Shown here: positions 27,507-41,013 of the stretch, piece after piece | How positions within the stretch are numbered: position 1 is the first letter of the stretch | Layout: the number at the start of each line of letters is the position of its first letter | NCBI RefSeq assembly: GCF_047663525.1 | Contig: NC_092588.1 | Span: forward strand, 143,118,001-143,182,000 | Length of the DNA stretch: 64,000 nt | DNA from: Anas platyrhynchos | Lineage: Eukaryota; Chordata; Aves; Anseriformes; Anatidae | Reading direction: 5' to 3' | Translations under genes and position numbers: made by a program | Notes under the pieces: generated by a model | What the model was told of the DNA's origin: nothing | Seen by the model: only the letters and a program-made list of their open reading frames with translations | Databases searched by the model: none

Positions 27507-27850
27507 CGAGCAGAGCAGCCTGGGGGGAGGCCTCATGGCGGCCTGCAGCTCCCTCACGAGGGGAGCGGAGGGGCAGGCGCTGAGCTCTGCTCTCTGGGGA
27601 CAGCGACAGGACCCAAGGGGATGGCATGGAGCTGGGACAGGGGAGGGTCAGGATGGGGGTTAGGGAAAGGGTCTGCACTGGGACAGGCTGCCCAGGGCAG
27701 TGGTCACGGCACCGAGCTGCTGGGGTTCAGGAAGTGTTTGGACAATGCCCTCAGACACAGGGTCTGGTTTTGGGGTGTCCCCGTGTGGAACTAGGAGCCG
27801 GGCTCGATGATCCCTGTGGGTACTCTTCCAGCTTGGGATATTCTAGGACT
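27507..27850 (+). mobile_element. CR1 LINE 3' fragment, plus orientation
   Basis: Contains AGCAGCCTGGGGGGAGGCC, the CACTGGGACAGGCTGCCCAG block and the terminal GATGATCCCTGTGGGTACTC with a TTCCAGCTTGGGATATTCTA end, the 3' end of a CR1 reading left to right. It is the only plus-oriented CR1 piece I recognise here. Confidence 0.9.
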
Positions 27851-27980
27851 CAACAATTCTATCCTTCAGCTATCTGAAACTGTAAATCCCAAACCATGCA
27901 AACAACAACCACATTAAAAAAAAATAAGAAATAGAGGAGGCGCCAGCCCCGGCTGCCCTCAGCCCGGCCGCGGCTCCCCC

Positions 27981-27994
27981 GCGCCCCCTGCTGG
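27981..27994 (-). promoter_or_regulatory. Strong CTCF-like motif
   Basis: The minus strand reads CCAGCAGGGGGCGC, matching the CTCF core CCASYAGRGGGCRC at every position. It sits inside an isolated GC-rich patch (about 27935-28050) just downstream of a CR1 and far from any annotated exon, so it is a candidate insulator or loop anchor. Confidence 0.6.
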
Positions 27995-28049
27995 AGCCGC
28001 CCTGCTCGGGCCAGGGCCGGGGCTGGGCGGGCTCGGGCCGCCCTGAGGT

Positions 28050-31000
28050 AAAAAATGAGGCCGGAGGCCTTGGGACAAGCACAGAGGTGAGGCTGGGTCT
28101 CTGGGGACAAGTGTGTCACTGGCACTGGCTGTATCACGCCACGAATCCGCGTTTTTCCACACCAAAATGTGCTGAACGTCGAGCCTTGCCTTACAGATTA
28201 CACAGGGCTCGCGCTCGCTGTTACAGATGTACGTTGTGTAAATTACATGCTGGAGGCAGCAGAAACATATTGCAAGTGACAAGATGAATTGTTTAATCTC
28301 CTTGCTTGATTGCAGATAAACTATAAATCAGATTTTATCTCTTCGTAGTGAAGGAGAAATGTTGGGGATGAGCGAGCTCCTAAAAATAACAGAATAGCTG
28401 AAATCGCTGCTTTCTTTAGAGCAAATGTAGCCCTTTGGGAAAGTGCAAGAAATCCCATCTGTGTTTCTGAAACTGAAGTAAATTTATTGCAGACATCTCT
28501 GTATTTACTGTAAATGGACATATTTTGTGTTGCAAAACAACATGTTGCAGGGAGGAGAGATTTCTCTCATTCAGCTGACTCCACAAGGTTTTCTACCTGG
28601 AAAAGCTCCGTTTAAAAGATGAGTTTGCTTCACATCAGACACCAAACCCCAGTGCCTGTTTGTTTCAGTTCCCCCCACACACTGACAGCTGCTGACAGAG
28701 GGAGCTGAGGCAGGAGGTCGTGAAGGAGCTGTGGCTTTTATGAGACAAGGCAACTTTCCTGGTTATCAGACAAGCCGAGGGTTTTACAAATAGCTGCTGC
28801 ATTGGTGACAGGTTTCTTCATGACTGCCATCTCTCTGGGCTTTCCTGACACACTTTTCACTGTACCTGCTAAATGCTGTCACGTCTTTCAGTCCCTGTTA
28901 GATGAAAGGTGGGATTACAGAAAATAAGCTTTCTAATCAAAGTGTTTAATCGGAACTGAAAAAGAATCCAGAATGTAATTCTGAGGTGATAACAACGAAT
29001 GTTTGGTTTAATATAGCGTACCCCATGGGAAGGCAGGGAGCTCAGTGCTTGGATTCAGCTGACAGCACCAAAGTATCTTTGATTTACACTGTGGCTGGAG
29101 GTGAGCCATGAAATATAGATGAACGCGCATCCAAATTTCCCCTGAAGTTCAGCGTGCCACATGTGTCCACTACAAAGACAAGTTTGGAGCTAGATTTTAA
29201 TCTGAATTTTTCCGAGGGGTGGAGAGATTTCAGCCAAAAGTTACCCTGTAAAAAGGAGAAAAGGAGGCAGCGCGCACAGGGCTGAGGCACTGCGACACTG
29301 TCGTTTTACATTAGACTGCAGAGATATAATATGTCTGGTTTTTCTTGTAATGCTTGGCCCTGTAATTGAATGACTGCGAGCTTATCCAGACATCAACTGC
29401 TCTTGTGGCAGCACAAATCCCCTTGCAGAGTTGTTATCTCCGATTGCTCCCAAATCCAGACAACAACTGGCTTATGAGAATGCCAAAAATGCAGAGGCAC
29501 TCAGGCAATTGCTGCGAAAACAAAGCAGCGAGCCACGGATGGCGAAGAGGGGACGACGAAGCAGGGCACTGTCGCTGCTGTGAGGAGTTCAGCACAGAAA
29601 AATGTTCCTGGACTGGGTCTGCGATCAGTCCCCCGGCGCGTGGCCCGGCAGCTGGGATCAATACCGCTGCAGCCAGGGTTCCCAGCGAGCTGAAGCACAA
29701 CAAAACACGCTCACGGGGGCACTGCCTCTCGAGAGCACGCATTTCCCAGTTAAAATGAAGGTCAGTCGTAAATTACATCTCTGATTCCCTCGGGATTTCT
29801 CCCTCTCGCTCTGTTTTGGCAGTTTAAGGCCTCTTTGATATTTGAGCAAGGCCTTTCCCTTAGCACATCTGATCTTGATTACGGTTTATGGCAATGGTAA
29901 TTCTGTACCTCCCCAAGGCAGCAATTTTGAGAGGAGAGAGGGAAAGCAAGTACAGTATGATTGTTTGGGAGAGGGGCATGCTGTGGAGTATTTTAACCAT
30001 TTCTCCGTTTTATGGCTGTGGCTCTTCCACACCGATCAACAGCATTAATACTGAGCCCTTCCTATGGCAGTGCCTCGCGTCCACCAGCAAAATCATTGTG
30101 TCTGGAGGCAGAAAAGACCAGGCTGTGAATTTATGCGTCTAAACACCAAGCTCTGAACAATGAAGCTGTGGTGTGGATGTATTTTTTGATGCTTTGTTTC
30201 CTGGTGAATACAGAATGGGATGGGTGCAACCCGGCCCAGCTCTGCCTCTCCGTACGTGTGGAAGGCAGAGGGAGATGCTCCACCCGGGGACACGGCGCTG
30301 GGAGCATTTGAGGGAACGCGGAGGTGGCAGAAACGTTGGTGCCGATTTGTTTTTGTGACACGTTAGGGCCATGGGTGGTACACGGTGTTTTGGCACACAG
30401 CTGCAATTGCAGTGAGGGTTTTTGAGAGACCGTCTGTAACATATGCTTAATTCCCTTACTGCTTTCACTTCTCTGCCTTGGTTACACCGTAAGCTCTCCG
30501 AGTTCGCTGAGGCTTTTCAGAGGGCTTGCAGTGGCTTTTACAATGTGGAGGGCTCTTGAATTTGAATAACTACTCTTGAAACTCTGGCACCACCGGCCTG
30601 CCCCCAAACAAAAAATATTCTTGCAGACTAGAAGTGCGATTCACAAAATGGTTCAATTGCCCTTCAGGCACTACAAATGCCATCCAGTTAGCAAAAGCAT
30701 GCGATGGGTATGGTTTCTTTTGAATAGGTGACCATAAACATCTCCCTGGGAAGTGCAGGCAGCTGGGACTGCCAGGCTGGTCACTGTTTGAATGGGGTGC
30801 CTGCAGAAACACAGCGCCAGAATTGCCTGTCTTTTTTTTGTTGTTGTTTGGTTTTGAGTGTTTTGGGTGGGAGTGGTGTTGTGTTGTTGTTTTTTGTTTG
30901 TTTGAAGTTTGCTTGTATAATACTTTTTTAAAACATGCTGTAGTGAACCTGCTCAAGGAGGCTTTTACAAGCCAAAATTTCCACTCCATTAATGCTAAGG

Positions 31001-34000
31001 AAGGGTCCAACAGGAGATTTTTCCTTTCCCTTTAGTATTTAAGTTAGATCCTCAGTATTACCTTGGGATGAACAACTTGCGAGGAACGCCACATGAAGGA
31101 AAAAAGGCTTTCTGCTGTACCTCTCTTGCATTATAACTGTGAGGAACGAAGCAGAGGTTTGAGAGCCCAGGCAGGCAGCAGGGAGCGGGAACCCAGGCTC
31201 AAGTGGGAAATGCTGGAGCCAAAGAGCCTCGCTGCGTCTTGCTCTCATAAATCAGCCCAATTATTCTAACAAGGAGAGCTGGGTCCCTCTGCTTCAAGCC
31301 CTGCTGGTTTACAGAGAGAGGGAAGTAAATAAAAGAGAACAATGGTGGCTTCTGCTGCAGGAGGGACAAAAGGATAGAGGACAATAGGACGATGCTCCTT
31401 GCCACTACTGCATCAGGAGGGAAACAGGGTGGCTTTGCACAAGCCCGAGGAGTTATTCCGCGTTGGAACCGAAGTGAGAATCTGGCCTCAGCAGCATCTC
31501 CTGAAGGAAAAAGCAAGTAAAATAGGGAGCAAAGGCACGTTGCTTTCAGGGCTCTAAAAAGTTGTCCCACGGGCAGAAAAAGATGGGGACACAAGACTTT
31601 GCAATGTCTGTTTAAAAAAAGGCACTTTAAATACAACCCTGACTGGAGCTGTAATGGCAGGACCAAGGTTTAGCTCTCTCTGTCTTTGGGTTCTTACAGT
31701 AAAAGATATATTTTTTGGTTCTGAGTTAAAACTCTTGCAAACTTCTCTTTGAAGATGTATTTTGGTTCCTTTTCTTGCTCTGTAGTGTTCTTGCAATTGT
31801 GAAAATTAGAAACTTGTTTTTCTGTAATGGCAACTCAGGTTCTTATTTACTAAATGAATCTGGGAGCCAAAGCTCTAAGCAAACCACAAACTACCATGAG
31901 ATTTATTAATAAAATATGAGAGCCAAAATTATGTACAGCCTTATTGTTTTCTATATTTTCATCTTGTTCCCTCTTATTGTCCCCTCTCTGCGATGACTGA
32001 AACAAATCATTCAGGTCTAGATCTCTGATTATGACACCCACAAAGCCTCCTTGCTATTGTTTTGGCCAAATTAAAAACATTTGTCAAGAGTAATTGTGGA
32101 ATGGCATAAAAATTCATCTTTAGGATGAGGACTTAATCACTTCTATTGTGATAAATGATTCTTTATGTTAGGTAATAAGTTTTTATATATATATTTAATA
32201 AAGAAATGTTTAAAGATTGACAGTTTTGGTGATCTGTGTGACATTCTCCTCTCACAAAAATTTTTCCTGATCTCCCGGGATGTTCTCAGAAGCTTATTCT
32301 CTCTTTTCCCATGTCAGTTTTCCTAAAATGTTTTCATCCTGCCCTTTACACCGCATGAGCACGGCACACTTACTTCTATCTTTAGCTGCAGTCTGATAAA
32401 TTATTCCATTTCTCAGGCCCATCTTCAGTCTCCAGCTAGGTGCTGTGATCACATTTTCAGCCTTTCAGACTCCAAAGAAAGCTCTGTAACTATCAGAAAA
32501 ACCTCCTCTTCAGTCGTCATCCCATTTACGTTCCCTGGATTGATTTTGGTGAGCTAAATGTATTGTGATGTTCGGAGATGTCCTAGACCCTCCTTCAGCC
32601 CCAAAATGTGGGCTTCTCCAGTGCTCCTGAGGTGAAACCTTGCTTCTTTTGTGATGGGAACACAACACGGGGGGGAATTTTTGGTAGGACTTTTGAGCAT
32701 GACCAGCACACAGCATTCAAAACAACGCATATGAGGCCAAACACCAAGTGTGAGATGGTCTTTAAGTCATTAAAAAGATCCAGAATGATTCATACCTGCC
32801 TTTTATTCCCAAGCCTTTCATATTTACTTGCTTTTGCCTTTTCAACCTTTCCTTTACCAGGAGGAGAAATGGAACTTCAAAGCGGGGAGGAGGAACAAAG
32901 AAAATGCCTGGATTTCAGGAGCTGGGCCTCTCAGACACGCACCGAGAATCCTGAATCATAAAGTGCAGAGATACAGCAGAGCACGAGACCCATGAACTTT
33001 CGGTAAGCCTTGCGGTGTAAAAAAAACTTTGGTAAATTATTAAATTCTTAGTGTTATCTTCAAACTAATCTCTGAATTTTAAAATTATCTTCGTTACCCT
33101 CTTTGTGCTGTAGTTGTTTCAGTACAGGAAACGGCACCAGAATCAGAAGTTACAGATGGGGAAACTCAGCCCTTTGAAAATCAGTAGCACTGCACAGCTA
33201 CTTTGCTCTGCTGGCTCTGAGTGCTTTTGTAAGTGAGCCTATTTTAACTACAGATTAAATCAGAGCTTCCTGATGTAGCAGAATCAAACGGCACAGGCAG
33301 CGTCACATAGCTCAGGCAGCACACATGGCCACTTCTATTTGCACTTCACACAGAGCAGAAGCAGAGCAGAGACCTCCAGCTCCTCGTGTCTGGCTGGGGG
33401 CTTCGTGGGGCTCTGCTGCCTCCCCTCGTAGCAGCTCATCCCACTGTCCCTGCAGAGCTGCTGGCTGCCTGGTAGGAATAAAGGGTTTGGGAAATGGAGG
33501 CTGTGCTGTGCTGAGAGCTCCTGGCTCAGAACAAACACCATGCTTAAAGCAGCTTCTGGCAGGTGAATCCAGATAGAACTTGGAAAAATGGGAGAAACTG
33601 TGGTCTGTTGTGTTTTTTTTTTTGTGTCCAAATGCAGCGATCTGTTCGGGGCTTGTGCAGCCCTGGCTGCCTCAGAGCTCCCTTCAGAATGATAAAGCAG
33701 GGGAGAAGATAACAAACAGTCATCTGCTGCCGTACGTAGATCCAAATATTTTTTCTCTTAAAGCTTTCCTTTCAGATCTGGGGCCAAACGATGGGCATGG
33801 GCCGTGCTGATGCCAGGAGAAGCTTGGAGTGACCGGAGCTGGAGGAGGCAGGAACCAGAAGCGCTTTATGCAGGATGTAAGTCAGCCAAAACCAATGGTC
33901 TCTGAGACCTTTTTAAAACATTTCCCAGCAAATACTCAAATGCAGAAGTTGTTTAAAGCAAAAATGTTCATGCGAGGCAATAAGGGAAGATTTAATTTAA

Positions 34001-36416
34001 GTCCACAGAAGCCAAGTCACACCTCATTGTGTTTGCTTGCTGACGACTTCACTAACAGCTGAAACTATAAAATACGCACTGGTAAAATCTAAGTTAAAAT
34101 GTTCAGCTTAATGATCAGAGCTGAGCTTCATTCCAACTACTGCAGCGTAGTAACACATGGTTTATGAACAGTTATAAATTAATTTCATATCCATATAAGC
34201 ACCAATAATTGTACTGTATTATCCAGCTCATCTAAAATAATAATAATAAAAAAAATTGATTTGAAAATAAACAGGCCCAAGACCAAAAATCCACATTTTG
34301 GACGGGCAATACTTGTCACCAAGAAGCTGCACACACAAAGGCAGCAATTGGAAGAATAATTGGCCCACAATTACATGCAAACGCAGCATTTTGTTGTTTC
34401 CCCTTCCCCTGCAATGGCTGCTGGCTTTTAGCATTTGCATGATGACTTTTTTTTTTTTTCTGAAGGAAAAAAATAGAGCTCCCGTGGGGGAGCTTTACCC
34501 GCCTCCCATGTGGAATTGGCTTTTTGTGGAGCAGATTATCCCATTTATTATTATTCATACCTTTAAAGAGAAAGAAAATTCTTTCCCTGCTCAGCCCAAT
34601 AATGATGTAGGAGGGAGGGAATTGTGAATTAAAAAAAAAAAAAAAAAAAAGAATAAAAAGAAAGAAGCAAACCTCTCACTTGCTACTTCTGCCAGCAAGC
34701 CTGCTCAATTCACATCGAGGCCAGCAATTCTGTCCTTTTGTGCTTCTCCTCCTGTTTGTTGGAGGCCAGCACCAGACACTGCTCTGGCCCGGATTCTTTC
34801 ACTGCATTATCAGAAGCCTGCCCTTCCCTTGTGAGAGCTGAGATGATGCATGCCAATAAAAGAAAAGCAAAATTTCTCTGGTCTGGAGGAGCCAGTTTGT
34901 CACTGAGACTTCGCTATTAGTTAATAAAAGTACAAACTATGTGCAAACGTACAGGATTTCAGTTAGCGTGACAATTCTTGAGCTACCATCCTCTTTCTGT
35001 CTGCATTCCATCACCACATAGAGCAGGAAAAACAATTGTTCCTTAAAACATTAAAAGATTATATGCAAAAATGCTGGTACCCAGCGATTTCACAGCACGC
35101 AGACCGTTAATTGCCTCTCCTTCCACCCGGCAGTGAAGGCATCTGGAGCATTTATCTCTAGTGCAGCGTACTGGGGGATGTATTAGTTTGTAAAATTGAG
35201 CAGGGCTACAAAGAAAAGTGCTGAATGCACACGGTGTCATTTTGTAAGCAGCCTTACTGTGAACGCACTCCACTCTAGCACAGCACACGTTTGTTATTCT
35301 GCAATATAGGTCACAGTCAGAGCTTATGGGTCATACTCAGTGCTGGAAGAACTACACAGCTTTCTCAATGAGATCACTGATCTGCAAGCTCTCCCATCAT
35401 AATCCTTTTTCCTCTTTTTATTTTCAAATTATGGCCTTTTCTCAAACACAGTGCAATCATTTCTGGAGCAAATTCAAGTCACTCTGCATACGGCAGTACT
35501 ACTGACTAAATTACAGCATCCCGTATTTATTTCTGTATTTGCTGATGACCTTAAATAAAGTCTGAATTTGCTGGCACAAGGACATTCTCTTTTACATACA
35601 GATAATAAACTTTTCTTTAGTCTCCACAGCACATCAGGAAGATGGAGTGTAATGCTCCATCCACCCATCACTTCAGCCCAAAAGTCAGCCTTGTTAGGAT
35701 GTATTTTTTCATAGGATGCAAATCCTTTCAGATCAGATGTCTGTTATTTCTCTACAGTACAAAGTTCTTACCCTGTCCAGCCCTAACTGATGTAACACTA
35801 CCAAACTGAGTGAAATCTGTTTATCTTTGCAAACTTTTTTTTTTTTAAACAAATGTGCCAGAACATCTCTGGACAGTATGAAGATAATGAAAGCATCTCC
35901 GGCCCACCACGTGGCAGAAGAACAGCGTGTTTCTTGTTGGCAGCTTGGGAAAACAACAAACATGGCCATCAAGGGGCTACGAAATAGGATAACTGCAGGC
36001 TACAAAGTGAGTTTGTACGTAGCAAGGGTGTGAGGGTTATTGGAAGCAGAAGATAAACAACCTAATGCATGTCTCTAATGACCTAAGTTGTCTTTTTCAA
36101 TATTGAAGTATCAGATAAGTATGGAATGATCTCAGCAGAAACCTACTAAAAATTTTGCACATTTTAATATAGTTTAAAAAACATAAATATTTATTGCAAT
36201 GTGTGAAATAAGAGAATACTGCTGTCAGATGTCCCCTATCTTACAATAAAGAGGTTTAGAACCGGCTTCTTTTCCTTGTCGGAGAGCCCTGTCCATCCAC
36301 ATCACTAGTTCTTTACTTGCCAGGCTACTCCAATTCTATTAACCCAAAGTAAGAGCCACGATGGAAAAAGGTTGGTGTACCTTTGTCTACACCTGCAGAA
36401 GCCTGTTGCTTTTACA
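28050..36416. other. Intergenic stretch, nothing recognised
   Basis: No gene recognised. An A20 run is at 34631-34650, and two octamer-type POU motifs are at 34375-34381 and 34433-34440. Frames are short and lack domains. Confidence 0.45.
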
Positions 36417-36419
36417 TCA

Positions 36420-36592
36420 CAGATTTATAGAATGGTTTGGGTTGGAAAGGACCTGAAAGCCCACCCAGTCCCAACCCCCTGCCATGGGCAGGGACACCTC
36501 CCACCAGCCCAGGTTGCCCAAAGCCCCATCCAGCCTGGCCTTGAACGCCTCCAGGCATGGGGCATCCATAGCTTCTCTGAGCAAATGTATGG
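36420..36592 (-). mobile_element. CR1 LINE 3' fragment
   Basis: Carries ATAGAATGGTTTGGGTTGG, the CCATGGGCAGGGACACCTCC block, GCCCCATCCAGCCTGGCCTT and a decayed GCATCCATAGCTTCTCTGAG. It is close in sequence to the copy at 15.6 kb and in the same orientation, 5'-truncated. Confidence 0.93.
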
Positions 36593-39065
36593 TCATGGAC
36601 TGTTGTAAGGACTATATATGGGCTAGAATTCAGATCCTGAACCTCAATGCCTAGAAATCCCTTAAAGGATGTTGGTAAAAATGCCTGGTGGTCTCAAATA
36701 GACTAATATAAGGTAGTAAGTAGCCTGCTGAAAACAGGCAAACGGGAGGATCTGTGAAGACAAAGTATTGGAACAAGGTTAGACTTCTGAAAGTAATTTA
36801 TTATCAACCACCAGCACGGTTCTGTTCCTGTGACCCATCTCCTACAGTCAGCTCCCAAACATCTTTGAGCAGGGGCTTGGAGAAAACAGGTCTGGAAAGT
36901 GGGAGCAGCTGTCCTGGAGTAGGGAGTTTGCCACGCTGGGTGTATCCATGGAGAAATGGAAAGATACTTCTCCATATCATTGCAACACTGCATATGATGT
37001 GAAGTATGCATTTATTAAGTTATTTCCATCCCTCCCCGTAACACACAGGTTGAGAACATATAATCCCATTATTGCACACCAAACACCAAGCAAGATGTGG
37101 GACCCAGGAAAGTGGTAGAGTCAGAGCGTTCAGTTGAGGCTGAAAAAGTAAAGCCTCCGCTTCCAGATCTGTCCCCAGCTTTGGGCAACTTACCAGCAAG
37201 CGTCAGGGTCCATCAAACAGGATAAAGGTGTTAACAATGTTATGCATGTGTATACGCAATTGTGTATATTTATGTATATACACACAAATACTTGGCATTT
37301 GTGAACACTTTCTAAAACAAAAACAGAACAGCATGAACTCAAATCTTGTTTCGGTTAAATATACATATTTTCCTTCTGATTTCCTTCTGATGGTGGACTG
37401 CAGGGTGCCAAAAACATCACCATGTGAGGCCTCAGCAGAACGCTTCATTAAAAAACAAAAACAAAAAAGCAAAAGTACACTCCAAACTGAACAAGCAACG
37501 CTTGTTGCAAATCGTTTGAAGAACAAAGGGGATCAACAGAATTTGCAACACAACTGAAGAATGAGACAGCATTTGACCAGGAACTTGGAGTACTAACTGA
37601 TGAACACCAACCACTTCCAGGCATGCAGGCTTCTGTGGAGCTTGGGCAGCCACCCGGATTTTCCCCTGTAGCCACGAGTTTTTGAACTGGAACAACTTGA
37701 AACAAGAACACTCAGGTCTTCAAAGAAAAGCCCCAGAAGGTAATAGGATTTTAAACAAACATCTTTCACGTGGAGCTGCGTGTCACTAGAAGACAGAATT
37801 TCCCCAGTGTGAAGGAAAGAAGCAGATTACACTTTTTTTTAGCAAGTCCAATGAATCCTGTGTGCACTCATGAGCCTCCACATCCTTGGTCACTTTTTGG
37901 CAGGGTAAATTAACCCTTGCTGCAGGACTGCATCACATGTGCTGCTTCTAACTAGACCTGGGCTTCTACCTTTAGAGCTAACAACTTTGACTAGGTATCA
38001 CCAGGTATCCCTTGTGACTGACAGTACAGACTAGGTTTTCTTTTTTCCCAGCTTGCTTCATGAAACCTGCTTTAGACTTGTCTCATAACCCTTTACGATG
38101 AGCTGGACTAAGAAAGATGCTCCTCTCTTCCCTTAGGTGGCCGTTTTCTGCTGCACAGGCAGCTCCCCTTTTGTCCCATGCCCCGAAGGATGAAGTACCT
38201 ATTCCCTTCAAGCTAGCACCAATTCTCCATGAGGGACCAACATTTAATGAACAGTACCTTGGGTTTGTCTGCTACAGCAAACAATCCTGCTTAATATTGC
38301 ACAGTAAGCAGCACAGATCTCTGACACGATTTCTGTTACTGAACTACTGCATAAACATACAGAGAATTACTGCTGCCCTTCTGTTTTTTAAACACCTTAA
38401 AATACAGTTCAGATGTGAGCACTATATAAAAAACACATCCTCAGTGCCTAACAATCATGCTGATTTTCAAGCCAAGGGTTCTTACTGTACAAGAGAAGAG
38501 GCTTTAAAAATGCAAACCTTGCAGAACACAAAAAAGATTTTGTCTCTGGAACTGAGACTGATAATCATGCCTGATCAGTACAGGTGTCTATCAATGTTAT
38601 ATCAACTTGATAATAGAACAACAAAAAGAGAATGATAGAATAATAATTAAATCTAACTCTGAATATGGATAGGTAGGTTTGAAAGCACTAGGAAATAAAT
38701 TTGCCTTTTTTTAAAAAAAAAAATACATGTATGTTCAATTAAATCAACTACATGAAGTGGGAAAAAAATAATACAAGTTGCAGATCCATCATGGACTATG
38801 ATGGAAATAATTTTTAAGTGTTCCTATATACCAGATATCTATGTTAGGAGAATGAAATCGTCAAGCTCACTACAAAAGCATTCTCATCTTAAATACAAAC
38901 AAGCACGGTGCTCTGGAGCATGAGAACCTATGCATATGAAACTCAAATAAAATAACACCCATGATGATTAAAATTTAAAGTGATCTATTTTTTACCATAC
39001 TTTGAAAGAAATGTTTAAAATCAAGTGTTAAAAAATGCTGAGCCTCTTCCTTTGCTTTATAGCCA
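36593..39065. other. Intergenic stretch, nothing recognised
   Basis: AT-rich. A 172-codon plus-strand open frame at 38117-38635 has no domain or composition suggesting a real protein. A short TTTCCTTCTGA direct duplication is at about 37370-37392. Confidence 0.45.
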
Positions 39066-40199
39066 CTAGGTAACACTTCCACCTTCTTCATTTAAGCTGG
39101 CCGCTGCAGGAAGCTGTGTGCCTGTCTCTAGAAAGATACAAATGAAAAAACTCAACACTATCTTAAGTACTTCAGTGACAAGTGCAAGTATTCTATAAAA
39201 CAGGAGCGGAGGTAAGCAGAGGGGAGAAATCATCCCATATAACTTCAGGTGCCTTGGAGTGAGATGTGTGCCAGGGACACCGAAGCTCCCATTCCAGTCA
39301 GAGGAACCACGACCGGTCCCACCTCCAGAGGGCGATTGATCAGACTTCTCTCCCAGGCCTCTTCCTGAACGTGATGGATCTGTGCTACAGATGCCCATTT
39401 TGTTCAGAAAGGAAGAATCCTATTCCAAGCACTTTACTTTCCCCTTTCTGATGTGCAGATCAGGCATACTGACAAACAGTGCTGGCTTTGAACGATGTAG
39501 CAAGACAGAGGCTTGCGACAATCACAGTGCAAAGATTTGACACCATCATCATCAGTCCTGCAGCTCAGAAAGACATCCAAGCCTGCACTAAAATTGGCTG
39601 TCTGATCTACCATACTGGCAACTGTGGTGCATCTGTAGCCTTGTCTTGCAGAAGTAGACAAAAGATGCAGATTTTATTGCTCGACAAGATCTTGTGAAAC
39701 TACTTCTCAAACTACTACAAAACAAAGCTTCTTTTTATTAGCCCTACGTCTTCTAAAAATCGCGTTTTCATAAAACCAAACTACAACACTTCACTCCTTT
39801 TCACACAAATCCCATAAGCTAATGCCATGAAATAATATGTAACTCTCCTGCAAGCCTGAACCTCTCCGTAAGGTCATATTAATAGCTAACATGCACGTAA
39901 ATTGTGTCACCTACACACACCTGTTGTTTTTTTAAAGGTTGGATATTGAATAAGACTTGGTCTGAAAAACAACTGAGAAATACAACAATCAAGGAAAACA
40001 CAGGGACAACTGAAATGAAAGGCAGATTTATAAAGTAGCAAGGGGCAAAGAGCAAAGTAACAGCAACTCTCAGTTTTAAAAGAGGTGTAGAGCACTTACC
40101 TGAGAGGCAGATGCAGCGCCGTACCCCTACCCACACAATCACAATGACTGACAAAGCAAGTGGAGCACAAACTGAACCTAAGGCTAATCTGTCCTTCTC
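39066..40199 (-). other. Two-exon candidate encoding a membrane segment and short tail (unproven)
   Basis: On the minus strand a 100-nt block (40199-40100) follows TTTTCCTTATCAG and ends CTCTCAG|GTAAGTG, both strong splice sites. In one frame it reads EKDRLALGSVCAPLALSVIV then a hydrophobic run and RRCICLS, like a transmembrane helix with a basic cytoplasmic edge. A downstream block (39127-39066) after TTTGTATCTTTCTAG continues in frame (ETGTQLPAAASLNEEGGSVT) to a TAG stop. No upstream exon joining in frame was found and I recognise no family. A second frame of the 100-nt block is also open, so chance is a real explanation. Confidence 0.22.
39322..39335 (+). promoter_or_regulatory. Weaker CTCF-like motif
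   Basis: CCTCCAGAGGGCGA matches the CTCF core with two mismatches. Its orientation is opposite to the motif at 28.0 kb. Confidence 0.3.
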
Positions 40200-41013
40200 C
40201 TGATAAGGAAAATGAGATAAATATCTGTATTTAAACACATACATACATTTTAAAAAAAAAAAACAATAAACTCGCTGATTTTAGGAAATCTTCCACATCC
40301 ATACATGTCTTTAAAAATTCAACCAAATCAATATTAATACATTTATTTACTCTCAGTCACAACTAAAAAGATGGGGGGGAACCTTGTAAAAGGAATAAAC
40401 TGTTTTACCTAATTCATACATAAGCCGGCAGTCCAGGAACCTCTCAAGCTGAACGATAACTTCAGCAACTGCTGCAAACTCCAAGTTAAGGATAATTTCA
40501 GCACCTGCCATGAGCTACATCTCCTAATTCAAATTTCTCCTAACAAGCAAAACCACCTAAGGAGTATTAGGTACTGGTTTTCTGTACGGGACTCACCTAG
40601 ATGGTGAATTAACTGTAGACATTCAATCCTTTTTCTTATTGTCTTTGAATGTTCTCGTTCCAGAATAAGGGTGTCTTGTTCCAATTTCACTTAATCCACT
40701 TAATCTGTTTGGAATAAATCTCACTCACACCACAAGCTCTAGATGGACCTGAGATACCGAGTTCTGGAATTGCATTTTAAGACCCAGTCATCTGGTTAAT
40801 TATAACTTGCTTCATCGTTTGAATGAGCAATTCTTTGGACATCCAAAATTCTGTCTAGTCTGGGGAAACAAACATCCATTCCAAGGGCATCAAATACATC
40901 GACAGACTGGGTTCTCTGTAAAACCCAGCAGTTCACTGATCGCTCTTCCTAAAAGAGCTGCCAGGGTCAGAAATAAAGGAACGTGTCTGGCGTTGGGCTG
41001 GCAGTACACTTAC

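Noticed and set aside
38117-38635. 172-codon plus-strand frame
   Set aside because: Composition looks random, no domain or signal, and a frame of this size is expected about once by chance in a window this large.
40416-40520. Minus-strand frame starting MAGAEIILNLEFAAV with a GTAAAA donor
   Set aside because: Weak start context, weak donor and no in-frame partner exon; about 35 open codons is expected by chance.
40599-40690. Minus-strand coiled-coil-like frame ending at a GTGAGT donor
   Set aside because: No usable acceptor lies in the open part of this frame, and the better acceptor upstream puts it out of frame.
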